64,000 nucleotides of DNA. It comes from Nonomuraea soli (lineage in GTDB: Bacteria; Actinomycetota; Actinomycetes; Streptosporangiales; Streptosporangiaceae). A model generated the notes under the pieces. It saw nothing but the letters and a program-made list of their open reading frames with translations. It ran no database searches and was not told the DNA's origin. The first letter of the stretch is position 1. Every line of letters starts with the position of its first letter. The DNA lies in the NCBI RefSeq assembly GCF_013761175.1, contig NZ_JACDUR010000010.1, positions 290,809 to 354,808 of the forward strand. Direction: 5' to 3'. Both the position numbers and the translations under genes were made by a program. Shown piece after piece: positions 50,713 to 60,019 of this stretch.

Positions 50713-51432
50713 TCAGCCGGTGGGGACGATCTGGAAGGCCTCCGCGTAGCCCCCCTCGGGCAGGCCCGCCCGCTTGCCCCACTCCAGGAAACGGCCCTTG
50801 ACCGACTCCTCGAAGCCGGTGACGTGGGCCACCTGGCTCTGGTGGGAGAGCAGCGCGGCGATCTTGCGGTCGACGTTGGCGGTGATGTCGACGAAGTGAT
50901 CGGGGGTGGGACCGCTCGTCAGCCAGACCTCGCGGACCGTCCAGGCCTCCAGGCCCTCGTCCTTGAGCAGCTCGGGGAAGGCGTACGGGTTACGCGCGTC
51001 GGGGTAGACCGCGTCGAGCGTGGAGCCGCCGACCGCGCGGTGGTCGGGGTGACTCGGGGCGATGAACTGGTAGTTGCGCTCGGGGTGGTGGGTGATGACC
51101 ACGTCGGGACGCACCTGGCGGATGACCCTGGCGATGTCGCGCCGCAGGTCGAGCGACTGCACCACGGTGCCGTCGGAGTAGCCGAGGAAACGCAGGTCCG
51201 TGACGCCGACGTGCTTGGCGGCCGCGGTCTGCTCGGCGCGGCGCAGCTCGGCCATGCCTCCGTTGTCGAGCGTGCGCTCGTTGCCCCCGGCGTCACCGTC
51301 GGTCACCAGCAGGTAGGTCACCTCGACGCCCCGGTCGGTGAGGCCGGCGATCGTCCCCGCCGAGCCGAAGTCGATGTCATCGGGGTGTGCCGTGACGGTC
51401 AGGACACGCTTGATCTCGTTTTCCGGAAGCAT
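50713..51432 (-). CDS. PIG-L family deacetylase (LmbE-like)
   Basis: A 239-residue zinc-dependent N-deacetylase. The metal site motif is TAHPDDIDFGSAGT, then ITHHPERNYQFIAPSHPDHRAVG, where His in SHPDH completes the site. Relatives include MshB and Mca of mycothiol metabolism and GlcNAc-PI deacetylases; the sequence does not single one out. ATG 51432 is used; GTG 51462 is in frame. It is divergent from pcrA by 62 bases. Confidence 0.87.
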   Translation of the reverse strand: MLPENEIKRVLTVTAHPDDIDFGSAGTIAGLTDRGVEVTYLLVTDGDAGGNERTLDNGGMAELRRAEQTAAAKHVGVTDLRFLGYSDGTVVQSLDLRRDIARVIRQVRPDVVITHHPERNYQFIAPSHPDHRAVGGSTLDAVYPDARNPYAFPELLKDEGLEAWTVREVWLTSGPTPDHFVDITANVDRKIAALLSHQSQVAHVTGFEESVKGRFLEWGKRAGLPEGGYAEAFQIVPTG

Positions 51433-51494
51433 GTTCGTCTCAACCGTTCCCGTCTGGCGCACATTCCGTCGGTGGCGCGCTTTAACCTAGGGGC

Positions 51495-53747
51495 GTGCCG
51501 ACCCACGTCTCGATTGACCACCCGCTGCTCGACGGTCTCAACACGCAACAGCGTGAGGCCGTGATCCACCATGGCAGTCCGCTGCTCATCGTCGCGGGAG
51601 CGGGGTCGGGCAAGACCCGGGTGCTGACGCATCGCATCGCCTACCTCCTGGCCGAGCGCGAGGTGCACCCGGGCGAGATCCTGGCGATCACCTTCACCAA
51701 CAAGGCCGCGCGCGAGATGAAGGAGCGCATCGACAAGCTGGTCGGCCCCCGCTCCAAGCTCATGTGGATCATGACCTTCCACAGCGCGTGCATGCGCATC
51801 CTGCGCAGGGAGGCCAAGCGGCTGGGCTTCCCGTCGAGCTTCTCGATCTACGACCAGGCCGACTCCCAGCGGCTCATGGCGATGGTCTGCCGCGAGATGG
51901 AGCTCGACCCCAAGCGCTACCCTCCGCGTGCCTTCTCGGCGCAGGTGAGCAACTTCAAGAACGAGCTGATCGACTACGAGACCGCCATCGACCGGGCGGG
52001 CTCCCATCTGGAGAAGACCCTCGCCCAGGCGTACAAGGCCTACCAGCTGAAGCTGACCGAGGCCGGCGCGATGGACTTCGACGACATCATCATGAACACG
52101 GTGACGTTGTTCCAGCTCTTCCCCGACGTCGCCGAGCACTACCGCAGGCGCTTCCGCCACGTGATGGTCGACGAGTACCAAGACACCAACCACGCGCAGT
52201 ACATCCTGGTCAGGGAGCTGGTCGGCCGCCCGTCGCTGCACACCGCCGACGGCGAACTGGTCAGGTCGGGCGCCGAGCAGTCGGAGCTGTGCGTCGTCGG
52301 TGACGCCGACCAGTCGATCTACGCCTTCCGCGGCGCGACCATCCGCAACATCCTCGAGTTCGAGCGCGACTACCCCGACGCCCGCACGATCCTGCTGGAG
52401 CAGAACTACCGCTCCACGCAGAACATCCTGACCGCCGCCAACGCGGTGATCTCCAAGAACGAAGGGCGCAAGCCCAAGAACCTCTGGTCGGAGCAGGGCG
52501 ACGGCCCCAAGATCGTCGGCTACGTGGCCGACAACGAGCACGACGAGGCGGTCTTCGTCGCCCAGGAGGTCGACCGGCTGCACGACGACGAAGAGGTGCG
52601 TCCCGGCGACGTGGCCGTCTTCTACCGCACCAACGCCGCCTCCCGCGTGTTCGAGGAGATCTTCATCCGCACCGGCCTGCCGTACAAGGTCGTCGGCGGC
52701 GTGCGCTTCTACGAGCGCAAGGAGGTCAAGGACCTGCTCGCCTACCTGCGGGTCCTGGCCAACCCCAACGACGTGGTCTCGCTGCGGCGCATCATGAACG
52801 TCCCCAAGCGCGGCATCGGCGAACGTGCCGAGGCGATGATCGAGGCCTTCTCGACCCGCGAGCGCATCCCCTTCTGGGAGGCCATGCGCAGGATCGACGA
52901 GGTCTACGGCATGGCGGCGCGCTCGGCCAACGCCGTGCGCGAGTTCGTGGCGCTGATGGAGGAGCTGATCGGCAAGGCCGAGGGCATGCCGCCGTCGGCG
53001 CTGGCCGAGGAGGTCCTGGTCTCCACCGGCTACCGCGCCGAGCTGGAGACCTCGCAGGACCCCCAGGACGAGTCGCGGCTCGAAAACCTCAACGAGCTCG
53101 TCTCGGTCGCCTCGGAGTTCGAGGAGGCCAACCCCGAGGGCACGCTGGTGGAGTTCCTGGAGCAGGTCTCGCTGGTGGCCGACGCCGACCAGATCCCCGA
53201 GGCCGACGGAGGGCAGGGCGTCGTCACCCTGATGACCCTCCACACCGCCAAGGGCCTGGAGTTCCCGGTCGTCTTCCTCACCGCGATGGAAGACGGCGTC
53301 TTCCCCCACATCCGCTCGTTGTCGGAGCCCAAGGAGCTCGAGGAGGAGCGGCGCCTGGCCTATGTGGGCATCACGCGGGCGCAGAAGCGCCTCTACATCA
53401 CCCGCGCCGCCGTGCGCAGCTCGTGGGGCGCGCCGTCGTTCAACCCGGCCTCCCGGTTCGTGGGGGAGGTGCCCGATCACCTGCTCGAGTGGCGCACCGA
53501 TCCGGAGAAGTCCGCCTGGAGCGCCGCCACCCGGCGCGACACCCCGGCGCGTCCCGCTCCCGCGAAGAAGAGCTCGCGCGAGGTGCCTTCCCTGGTGCCG
53601 GGGGATCGGGTGTCGCACGACGCCTTCGGGCTCGGCACGGTCGTGGCCGTCGACGGGGTGGCGGAGAAGACGAAGGTGAAGATCGACTTCGGGGGCGGAG
53701 GCGAGAAGACGCTGCTGCTCGCCTACGCGCCGCTGGAGAAGCTCTAG
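51495..53747 (+). CDS. pcrA: ATP-dependent DNA helicase PcrA/UvrD
   Basis: A 750-residue superfamily 1A helicase with 3'-5' polarity used in repair and replication. Motifs in order: Q motif LNTQQREAV, Walker A AGAGSGKTRVLT, Ia ITFTNKAAREM, Walker B VDEYQDTNHAQY, III GDADQSIYAFRGA, IV EQNYRSTQNIL, V TLHTAKGLEFPVVF and VI VGITRAQKRLYIT. The C-terminal ~60 residues hold a Tudor-like RNA polymerase-binding domain (LVPGDRVSHDAFGLGTV). GTG 51495 is the start. Its TAG stop overlaps in palindrome with the stop of the convergent gene. Confidence 0.96.
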   Translation: MPTHVSIDHPLLDGLNTQQREAVIHHGSPLLIVAGAGSGKTRVLTHRIAYLLAEREVHPGEILAITFTNKAAREMKERIDKLVGPRSKLMWIMTFHSACMRILRREAKRLGFPSSFSIYDQADSQRLMAMVCREMELDPKRYPPRAFSAQVSNFKNELIDYETAIDRAGSHLEKTLAQAYKAYQLKLTEAGAMDFDDIIMNTVTLFQLFPDVAEHYRRRFRHVMVDEYQDTNHAQYILVRELVGRPSLHTADGELVRSGAEQSELCVVGDADQSIYAFRGATIRNILEFERDYPDARTILLEQNYRSTQNILTAANAVISKNEGRKPKNLWSEQGDGPKIVGYVADNEHDEAVFVAQEVDRLHDDEEVRPGDVAVFYRTNAASRVFEEIFIRTGLPYKVVGGVRFYERKEVKDLLAYLRVLANPNDVVSLRRIMNVPKRGIGERAEAMIEAFSTRERIPFWEAMRRIDEVYGMAARSANAVREFVALMEELIGKAEGMPPSALAEEVLVSTGYRAELETSQDPQDESRLENLNELVSVASEFEEANPEGTLVEFLEQVSLVADADQIPEADGGQGVVTLMTLHTAKGLEFPVVFLTAMEDGVFPHIRSLSEPKELEEERRLAYVGITRAQKRLYITRAAVRSSWGAPSFNPASRFVGEVPDHLLEWRTDPEKSAWSAATRRDTPARPAPAKKSSREVPSLVPGDRVSHDAFGLGTVVAVDGVAEKTKVKIDFGGGGEKTLLLAYAPLEKL

Positions 53748-54424
53748 AGCGGGGCCTTGACGGTCACCTTCTTACCCCACGACGAGAAGGTGATCGTGCT
53801 CCTGCCCTCGGGCCACTCCGTGGTGATCTCCTGGGGCAGGCCGTCGCGGCCGAGCTTGAAGAGGACGAGATAGAACATCTTGGCCTCCTTGCCGGTGGGG
53901 CGCTTGCCCTTCCAGACGCGGTACGAAGGCGAGACCTTCCAGATCTCGGCGGTGGGCAGGAAGCTGACGCGGAACGTGCCGAACTGCTTGTCCGCGTGCT
54001 TGATCACGGCTTTGAGGGTCGCGGGTTCGAGCACGTTGATCGGGCCGAAGAACGGCGACCAGCCCTTGTGGGGGCTCTTGACCCAGCCCGGGTCGGTCTC
54101 GCGGGTCTCCTGGTAGATCGCCTTCCCCACGCGGATCACGCCCTTCGACGCGCCGGGGTCGTCGATGATCTTCATGTCGAAGGCGGTGATGCCCGAGCGG
54201 TCGTAGGCGATCCTGCCCTTGCGTGAGCCGGTGAAGGCGCTTCCCGGCTGGTCCCTGTTCATCCAGCCGAAGTCGCCGTCCGTCTTCTCGGTGAAGGCGA
54301 CGCCGCGCTTCGTCGCCAGCTCCTTGATCAGGGTCTTGACCGGGTCCTTGGGAGCGGCCTGGGCGGGGGCGGCGGTCAGGGCGACGGCCAGGGCCGCGAC
54401 GACGGCGGCGAGGGGTTTCCACAT
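53744..54424 (-). CDS. Secreted protein of unknown function (paralogue 1 of 3)
   Basis: A 226-residue protein with a signal peptide (MWKPLAAVVAALAVALTAAP, cleavage near AQAAP). The mature part is beta-rich and ends SSWGKKVTVKAPL. It shares a pattern with the proteins at 56766 and 57735: an early RGVxFxExT, a SGI segment, IRVGKAIYQE, WxK, P-x-LIN/LEPATLKAV, and a closing W-G-K-K/V-x-I-x-A-P. This layout resembles LolA/LppX-like lipid-binding folds, but I cannot name a family. ATG 54424 is divergent from galE by 56 bases. Its stop shares CTAG with pcrA. Confidence 0.65.
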   Translation of the reverse strand: MWKPLAAVVAALAVALTAAPAQAAPKDPVKTLIKELATKRGVAFTEKTDGDFGWMNRDQPGSAFTGSRKGRIAYDRSGITAFDMKIIDDPGASKGVIRVGKAIYQETRETDPGWVKSPHKGWSPFFGPINVLEPATLKAVIKHADKQFGTFRVSFLPTAEIWKVSPSYRVWKGKRPTGKEAKMFYLVLFKLGRDGLPQEITTEWPEGRSTITFSSWGKKVTVKAPL

Positions 54425-54480
54425 GGCTCGCGATCTTGGCTCAGGATGGTCACGAAGTGATCTCGGGGTAATGTTCCCGC

Positions 54481-55461
54481 GTGAGTGTTCTGATTTCGGG
54501 TGGAGCGGGATTCATCGGCAGCACGGTCGCCTCGGCGTGCCTCGACGCCGGGATCACGCCGGTGATCCTCGACAGTCTGGTGACGGGGCGGCGGGAGTTC
54601 GCCGATGGGCGAGGGTTCTATGAGGGGGACATCGCCGACGGCGAGCTGATCGACCGGATTTTCCGGGAAAATCCGGATATCGAGGCTGTCATCCACTGCG
54701 CCGCGCTCATCGTGGTGCCCGACTCCGTCGCCGACCCCGTCGGGTACTACCGGGCCAACGTCACCAAGTCGCTCGACTTCGTCGACCACCTCCTGCGCAA
54801 CGGGTGCACGCGCATGATCTTCAGCTCCTCGGCGGCCATCTACGCGGCGGGCGAGGACCTGACAGTCGACGAGGACTCGGCGCTCGACCCGCAGAGCCCC
54901 TACGCCAGGACCAAGGCGGTCTGCGAGGAGATGTTCGCCGACATCGCCGCGTCGCAGCCGATCAAGGTGCTCTCGCTGCGCTACTTCAACCCCATCGGCG
55001 CCGACCCCAAGATGCGCACGGGGCTGCAGCACGCCCGCCCCTCACACGCGCTGGGGATGATCATCCGGGCCTACCAGGAAGGCGTGCCGTTCCAGATCAC
55101 CGGCACCGACTACCCGACGGCCGACGGGACGGGCATCCGCGACTACGTCCACGTGTGGGACCTGGCCGAAGCCCACGTCGCGGCACTGCGGCGGTTCGAC
55201 TCGCTGCCGATGTCCGTGATCAACCTCGGGACCGGGGAGGGGACCACCGTGCGCGAACTGGTCGACGTCTTCAACCAGGTGGCCGACCGGCCGGTCGAGG
55301 TCGTCGAGGCGCCGAGGCGGCCGGGCGACGTCGTCGGGTCGTACACGCGGGTGGAGCGGGCGAGCGAGGCGCTGGGGTGGCGGGCACGCTACTCGGTGGC
55401 CGAGGGCATCCAGCACTCGCTGGAGTGGGCCGCGCTGCGGGAGTCTCGCCTGAACCTCTGA
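54481..55461 (+). CDS. galE: UDP-glucose 4-epimerase
   Basis: A 326-residue extended SDR interconverting UDP-glucose and UDP-galactose (or the N-acetyl forms). Features are ISGGAGFIGSTVA (NAD), IHCAALIVVPDSVADPVGYYRANV, IFSSSAAIYA with the catalytic Ser, YARTKAVCE (Y-x3-K), LRYFNPIGAD and GTGIRDYVHVWDLAEAHV, the last two strongly typical of GalE. GTG 54481 starts the gene. It could feed galactosyl donors to cell-wall sugar polymers, but it lies outside the glycopolymer island. Confidence 0.93.
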   Translation: MSVLISGGAGFIGSTVASACLDAGITPVILDSLVTGRREFADGRGFYEGDIADGELIDRIFRENPDIEAVIHCAALIVVPDSVADPVGYYRANVTKSLDFVDHLLRNGCTRMIFSSSAAIYAAGEDLTVDEDSALDPQSPYARTKAVCEEMFADIAASQPIKVLSLRYFNPIGADPKMRTGLQHARPSHALGMIIRAYQEGVPFQITGTDYPTADGTGIRDYVHVWDLAEAHVAALRRFDSLPMSVINLGTGEGTTVRELVDVFNQVADRPVEVVEAPRRPGDVVGSYTRVERASEALGWRARYSVAEGIQHSLEWAALRESRLNL

Positions 55462-55464
55462 GCC

Positions 55465-56667
55465 TCAGACCACCTGGCCCGCCTTGATGACGTACGCCTT
55501 AGGCCGGGTGAGCACCGACAGGTCGCTCAGCGGATCCCCGTCGACCACCAGCAGGTCGGCATGCGCCCCCACCGCGAGCGTGCCGATCTGCCCCTCCATG
55601 CCCAGCAGCCGCGCCGCCGTGGCGGTCGCCGAGAGCACCACCGCGGCCGCCGGCTGCACCCGGGCGCGCAGGTCGAACTCCTGAAGCTGCGCCTCCCGCA
55701 TCGGCCCGAGCAGGTCGGACCCGAACACGACGTTCACCCCCGCACGGTGCGCCCGCTCCAGCGCCGCCAGCCCGGCGTCACGCACCTCGGCGATCTTCCG
55801 GTACGACTCCTCGCCCAGCCCGAGCTCCCGCCCCCGCAGCGCGAGCTGCTCGTACGTCACGAGCGTCGGCACCAGGAAGGCGTCCCGCTCGACCAGCAGC
55901 TTCAGCGTCGTGTCGTCGAGCAGGTTCCCGTGCTCGACGCAGCGCACGCCCGCCTCCAGCGCCCGGTTGATCGCGCGGGCGTGGTAGGCGTGCACGGTCA
56001 CGTAGCGCCCGGCGTTGCCCGCCTCCTCGACGGCCGCGCGGATCTCCTCCAGCGTGTACTGCACGGCGGACACCTCGTCGTGCGGCGAGGCGACGCCGCC
56101 CGAGACGGTGAGCTTGAGATGAGCCGCGCCCTTGCGCAACTCGTCGCGCGCCGCGAGCCGTACCTCCTCCACGCCGTCGGCGATGCGCGCGAACCCCGGC
56201 GTGTGACAGCACGGCCGGCCCTCCTCCGAGCGCGGACGCAGGTCGCCGTGGCCGCCGGTCTGCGACAGGGCCTTGCCGCCGTGGATCAGCCTCGGCCCGG
56301 GAACGAGCCCCTCGGCCAGGGCCTGCGCCATGCCGTAGTCGGCGCCGCCGACGTCACGCACCGTGGTGAAGCCGCGCCGCAACATCTGCTCGGCCGCGCG
56401 CAGGCTCCTCACCGCGGCGTAGCCGGGCGTCCACGTGGCGGCCTCCCGTGTGTCGAGCGTGTTGGCGACCAGGTGCACGTGCGCGTCGATGAGCCCCGGG
56501 AGCACGGTACGGCCGGCGGCGTCGATCACCCGGTGCTCGCCGGACGGCGGTGCGCCGGTGCCCGTGTCCACGATGCGGCCCCCGGCCACCTCGATCCAGG
56601 ACCGGTCGCCGAGCTGGCCGGCGACCGGCTCCAGGGGATGCGCGTTGACGATCAGCAATCGGCTCAT
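55465..56667 (-). CDS. Amidohydrolase family protein (imidazolonepropionase/prolidase-like)
   Basis: A 400-residue metal-dependent hydrolase. The first metal motif is LIDAHVHLVAN (H-x-H), a likely lysine ligand lies in AAHLKLTVSGG, later His ligands are in VTVHAYHARA and CVEHGNLL, and the final Asp is in VVFGSDLLGP. The closing GTLAVGAHADLLVVDGDPL is typical of the family. These enzymes cleave cyclic amides or Xaa-Pro/Xaa-Arg dipeptides; the substrate cannot be read. It ends three bases from galE on the opposite strand. Confidence 0.85.
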   Translation of the reverse strand: MSRLLIVNAHPLEPVAGQLGDRSWIEVAGGRIVDTGTGAPPSGEHRVIDAAGRTVLPGLIDAHVHLVANTLDTREAATWTPGYAAVRSLRAAEQMLRRGFTTVRDVGGADYGMAQALAEGLVPGPRLIHGGKALSQTGGHGDLRPRSEEGRPCCHTPGFARIADGVEEVRLAARDELRKGAAHLKLTVSGGVASPHDEVSAVQYTLEEIRAAVEEAGNAGRYVTVHAYHARAINRALEAGVRCVEHGNLLDDTTLKLLVERDAFLVPTLVTYEQLALRGRELGLGEESYRKIAEVRDAGLAALERAHRAGVNVVFGSDLLGPMREAQLQEFDLRARVQPAAAVVLSATATAARLLGMEGQIGTLAVGAHADLLVVDGDPLSDLSVLTRPKAYVIKAGQVV

Positions 56668-56765
56668 GCCGGGATTGTGTCAGGTCGCCGCTTTCGAGGC
56701 AGGAGGGGCGACGGTCGTGGACGGAGCCGTCGCGGTGGCGATCGGGGGTGCCGCGCACAGCCTGA

Positions 56766-57602
56766 TCACGGAACCACCTGACCCCCGGCCATCGGTGCGG
56801 TCGCCGGTGCGTTCACCGACGGCGTGGGCAGCTCCGCCCCGTCGCCCTCCCACACCTGCTCGGCCGGAGGCGCCGCGATCGTCAGCTTGCCGCTCCACCC
56901 GCTGAAGCGCGTGTCCATGACGACGTCACCGTCCGCCCCGGAGGAGTACTGCGAGACCAGCCGCGTGGGCAGTCCGCGCGCGTCGAGGGTGAGCCGCCAG
57001 GAGATCGCCGTCTTCGGCTTGCCGAGCAGATCCCCGATGGAGGCGCGCAGCCAGGGCGAGCTCTGGTGGAGCCGGCCCAGCGTGATCGTGCCGCGGTAGC
57101 CGTACGACGTGCGTGTGGCGGTCCTGAGCAGGGCGGCGAGGGTGCGGGCCTCGGCGACGTTGATGAGCTGGCCGTAGATGCCCGTGACTCCGGCGGCGGG
57201 GCCCTTGGCGACCTTCAGCCAGGTCCGGTCCACGGGGAGGCGGGTGGAGAAGTAGCCGCCCGAGATGTACGAGGTCGTCCCGATCCGGATGGTCCGCTCG
57301 GGGGCGAGCATCCACCTGAGGGCGTCGTCGGTCAGGTCGGCGGCCTTGATCGCGAGCCTCGCCGTGACGTCGGAGGCCTTGATGCCGGAGGAGTTGAGGA
57401 GGAAGGCGCCGGAGCGGCGGGTGAAGACCGCCTTCGAACGTCCGGCGACGATGTGGGTGCGCTCGGTGAAGCGCACGCTGGTCTGCTTCTTCAGCGCCTT
57501 GAGGGGAGCGGGGGGCGCCGCCGCCTGCGCAGCCGCCGCCTGCGCCGGGGCCGCGGTCAGCAGCGCCGCGGCCGTGGCGAATCCCGCGATCAGTCGAGTC
57601 AT
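56766..57602 (-). CDS. Secreted protein of unknown function (paralogue 2 of 3)
   Basis: A 278-residue protein with a signal peptide (MTRLIAGFATAAALLTAAPAQA). The mature domain has FTERTHIVAG, SSGIKASDV, TIRIGTTSYISGG, WLKVAKGP, GQLINVAEARTLAALL, a YRGTITLGRLHQ segment and SGWSGKLTIAAP, parallel to the two other secreted proteins here. A ~30-residue Pro/Ala tail follows. ATG 57602 (or GTG 57605) has no good binding site. It is probably an extracytoplasmic lipid- or ligand-binding protein; no catalytic motif is visible. Confidence 0.65.
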   Translation of the reverse strand: MTRLIAGFATAAALLTAAPAQAAAAQAAAPPAPLKALKKQTSVRFTERTHIVAGRSKAVFTRRSGAFLLNSSGIKASDVTARLAIKAADLTDDALRWMLAPERTIRIGTTSYISGGYFSTRLPVDRTWLKVAKGPAAGVTGIYGQLINVAEARTLAALLRTATRTSYGYRGTITLGRLHQSSPWLRASIGDLLGKPKTAISWRLTLDARGLPTRLVSQYSSGADGDVVMDTRFSGWSGKLTIAAPPAEQVWEGDGAELPTPSVNAPATAPMAGGQVVP

Positions 57603-57734
57603 CACGGGGGAAACGCTGCTGGCGCCCGGTATCGGTGAGGTCTCAGATGACGAAATGGGTATCAGACGGGCGGGCTCTTCATCGACGAAGGCGGCGACGC
57701 CCCGAAGGGACGCCGCCGCCGAACACTCACGACG

Positions 57735-58538
57735 TCAGTTGCTGGGAACCAGGTCGAACACCGGCGGCGGCGTCTCCGACGGGTGGTCGCCGCTCTCGCC
57801 GCCCTCCAGGTCCTTGGCGTCCGTGACCTGGTCCTTCGGCGGAGCCTGGATCTTCACCTTCCGGCCCCACTCGTAGTACTGGGTGTCGGTGATGCTGTTC
57901 ATCGACCCGAGCACGCCGAAGTCGAGGACCATCTCCGAGCGCACGCGCGTGATCAGCTTCTTGCCGTTGAAGAAGATGCGGTAGTTGACCTTCGCCTTGC
58001 CGAGCGACTTGCCCAGCTCGGAGCCGACCAGGTCCTTGAGGGGCACGGTGCCGCGGTACTCGCCGGGCTTGCGCACCTTGGCGGCGGCGATGACCTTCTT
58101 CAGCATCTTCGGGTCGAAGATGTTGATCAGCTGGCTGGTGGAGAAACCGACCGCGGCGTCGGGGTAGCGCACCCAGCCGCTCGGCATGTCGGGCGTACCA
58201 GGCGCCTTGAGGTAGGTGTCGCCCTTGGTGTGGATGATCTGGATCTTCGAGTTGCCCTCGCTCAGCAACGACGCGCCGCGGAGCGTGAGGTCGTAGGAGT
58301 TGACCCCCTTACGGCCGAAGCCGACCACGCCGGTGACGCGGCTGGAGCTGCCGAGGGACTCGCCGTCGAGCTCGATGTACGACGTCTCCTTGATCTTGAC
58401 GCCGCGGCCTTCGACATACTGCTTCTTCAGTGCCGTGAGGGGGGTCTCGGGGGCTGCATAGGCGGTGCCCGTGGTGAGAAGGGCGCTGGCTGCCGCGATG
58501 GCGACAGCGATGACGAAGCGTTTCACGAGGTGGATCAT
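57735..58538 (-). CDS. Secreted protein of unknown function (paralogue 3 of 3)
   Basis: A 267-residue protein. The signal peptide (residues ~1-30) ends near TAYAAPE. The mature part has RGVKIKETSYIEL, KGVNSYDLTL, YLKAPGTP, WVRYPDAAV, SQLINIFDPKMLKKVIAAA, EYRGTVPLKDL, and YEWGRKVKIQAPP, matching the same order as the paralogues. An acidic/Pro tail ends it. ATG 58538 and ATG 58547 are equally supported. It lies 132 bases upstream (in transcription order) of the paralogue at 56766, so they may be co-transcribed. Confidence 0.65.
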   Translation of the reverse strand: MIHLVKRFVIAVAIAAASALLTTGTAYAAPETPLTALKKQYVEGRGVKIKETSYIELDGESLGSSSRVTGVVGFGRKGVNSYDLTLRGASLLSEGNSKIQIIHTKGDTYLKAPGTPDMPSGWVRYPDAAVGFSTSQLINIFDPKMLKKVIAAAKVRKPGEYRGTVPLKDLVGSELGKSLGKAKVNYRIFFNGKKLITRVRSEMVLDFGVLGSMNSITDTQYYEWGRKVKIQAPPKDQVTDAKDLEGGESGDHPSETPPPVFDLVPSN

Positions 58539-58829
58539 GCCGTACATCGGCGTTGGGGAGCGAGCGGGATATGTGAAGATCCTGTGCGGAAGTGTGAGGT
58601 TTCGGAATCGATGATCTTGACGGCCGGACTCGCCCCGGCCCCGTGAATCCTCCGCGCAAGTGAATCGATCGCGTCCAGAAAGTGAGATCACCGTCACATC
58701 GCGGAATAACTCGTCCCCGGTGACCAGGCCAGGTCTTGACAACGGCTAGGCTTCACTGGCGGAAACGCCCGGCACACGGGGTGGCCCGGGCCGTCGAACA
58801 CTCAGTCGGACAAGCAAGGACGGACCCTC
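58539..58829. other. Divergent region between a secreted-protein gene and sucC
   Basis: About 290 bases. TTGACA at 58736-58741 is a good -35 for sucC, but no matching -10 stands 16-18 bases downstream; TAGGCT at 58747 has -10 character yet lacks a spaced -35. I see no riboswitch or coding potential. Confidence 0.4.
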
Positions 58830-60014
58830 GTGGACCTGTTCGAACATCAGGCGAAGGAGCTCTTCGCGGACTACGGCATCCCGGTGCCGCGCGGCGTCGT
58901 CGCGTTCACCGTGGAGGACGTGCGCAAGGCAGCCGAGCAGCTGACCGGCCGCGTCGTGGTCAAGGCCCAGGTCAAGACCGGTGGCCGTGGTAAGGCCGGT
59001 GGCGTCAAGGTGGCCGATGACGCCAACGACGCCGTCGCGAAGGCGACCGACATCCTCGGGATGGACATCAAGGGCCACACGGTCCACAAGGTGCTCGTGG
59101 AGGAGGCCAGCGCGATCGCGGAGGAGTACTACTTCTCCTTCCTGCTCGACCGCGCCAACCGCACCTTCCTCGCGATCTGCTCCGCCGCCGGTGGCATGGA
59201 CATCGAAGAGGTCGCGCACAGCACGCCGGAGAAGGTCGCCAAGGTCGCGATCTCTCCGCTGACGGGCGTCGACCGCGCCAAGGCCCGCGAGATCGCGGCG
59301 GCCGGGCAGCTGCCGGAGAAGGCGCTCGACGGCGCGGCCGAGCTGATCGAGAAGCTCTGGTGCGTCTTCGTCGACGAGGACGCCACGCTGGTCGAGGTCA
59401 ACCCGATGATCCTCACCGCCGACGGCGACGTGAAGGCTCTCGACGGCAAGGTCACGCTCGACGGCAACGCCGAGTTCCGCCAGAAGGACGTCTTCGAGAA
59501 GTTCGCCGACAAGGCGGCCGAGGACCCCCTGGAGGCCGCGGCCAAGGAGAAGGACCTCAACTACGTCAAGCTCGACGGCAACGTCGGCATCATCGGCAAC
59601 GGCGCGGGCCTGGTCATGTCGACCCTCGACGTCGTCGCCTACGCGGGTGAGCAGTTCTCCGGCAAGCCCAAGCCCGCCAACTTCCTCGACATCGGCGGCG
59701 GCGCCAGCGCCGAGGTCATGGCGGCCGGCCTGGAGATCATCCTCTCCGACCCGGCCGTGAAGTCGATCTTCGTGAACGTCTTCGGCGGCATCACCGCCTG
59801 CGACGCCGTCGCCAACGGCATCGTGGCCGCGTTCAAGCTGCTCGAGGACCGCGGTGAGGCCGTGACCCGCCCGCTGGTGGTCCGCCTCGACGGCAACAAC
59901 GCCCTCCTCGGGCGGCAGATCCTGGCCGACGCCGCCCTCAAGGGCGTCGAGCTGGTTGACACGATGGACGACGCGGCCAAGCGCGCCGCCGAGCTCGCTG
60001 CGGCTGGGGTGTAA
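58830..60014 (+). CDS. sucC: Succinate-CoA ligase (ADP-forming) subunit beta
   Basis: A 394-residue TCA-cycle subunit that, with SucD, makes succinate and ATP from succinyl-CoA. The ATP-grasp domain starts DLFEHQAKELFADYGIPVP and has VVKAQVKTGGRGKAGGV; a C-terminal ligase domain has FLDIGGGASAEV and VNVFGGITACD. GTG 58830 follows AAGGACGG. Spacing to sucD is five bases, a standard operon. Confidence 0.97.
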   Translation: MDLFEHQAKELFADYGIPVPRGVVAFTVEDVRKAAEQLTGRVVVKAQVKTGGRGKAGGVKVADDANDAVAKATDILGMDIKGHTVHKVLVEEASAIAEEYYFSFLLDRANRTFLAICSAAGGMDIEEVAHSTPEKVAKVAISPLTGVDRAKAREIAAAGQLPEKALDGAAELIEKLWCVFVDEDATLVEVNPMILTADGDVKALDGKVTLDGNAEFRQKDVFEKFADKAAEDPLEAAAKEKDLNYVKLDGNVGIIGNGAGLVMSTLDVVAYAGEQFSGKPKPANFLDIGGGASAEVMAAGLEIILSDPAVKSIFVNVFGGITACDAVANGIVAAFKLLEDRGEAVTRPLVVRLDGNNALLGRQILADAALKGVELVDTMDDAAKRAAELAAAGV

Positions 60015-60019
60015 TCGAA

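Noticed and set aside
56680..56898. Small gene in the gap between the amidohydrolase and the second secreted protein
   Set aside because: Overlaps the end of the secreted-protein gene, has low complexity and no binding site.
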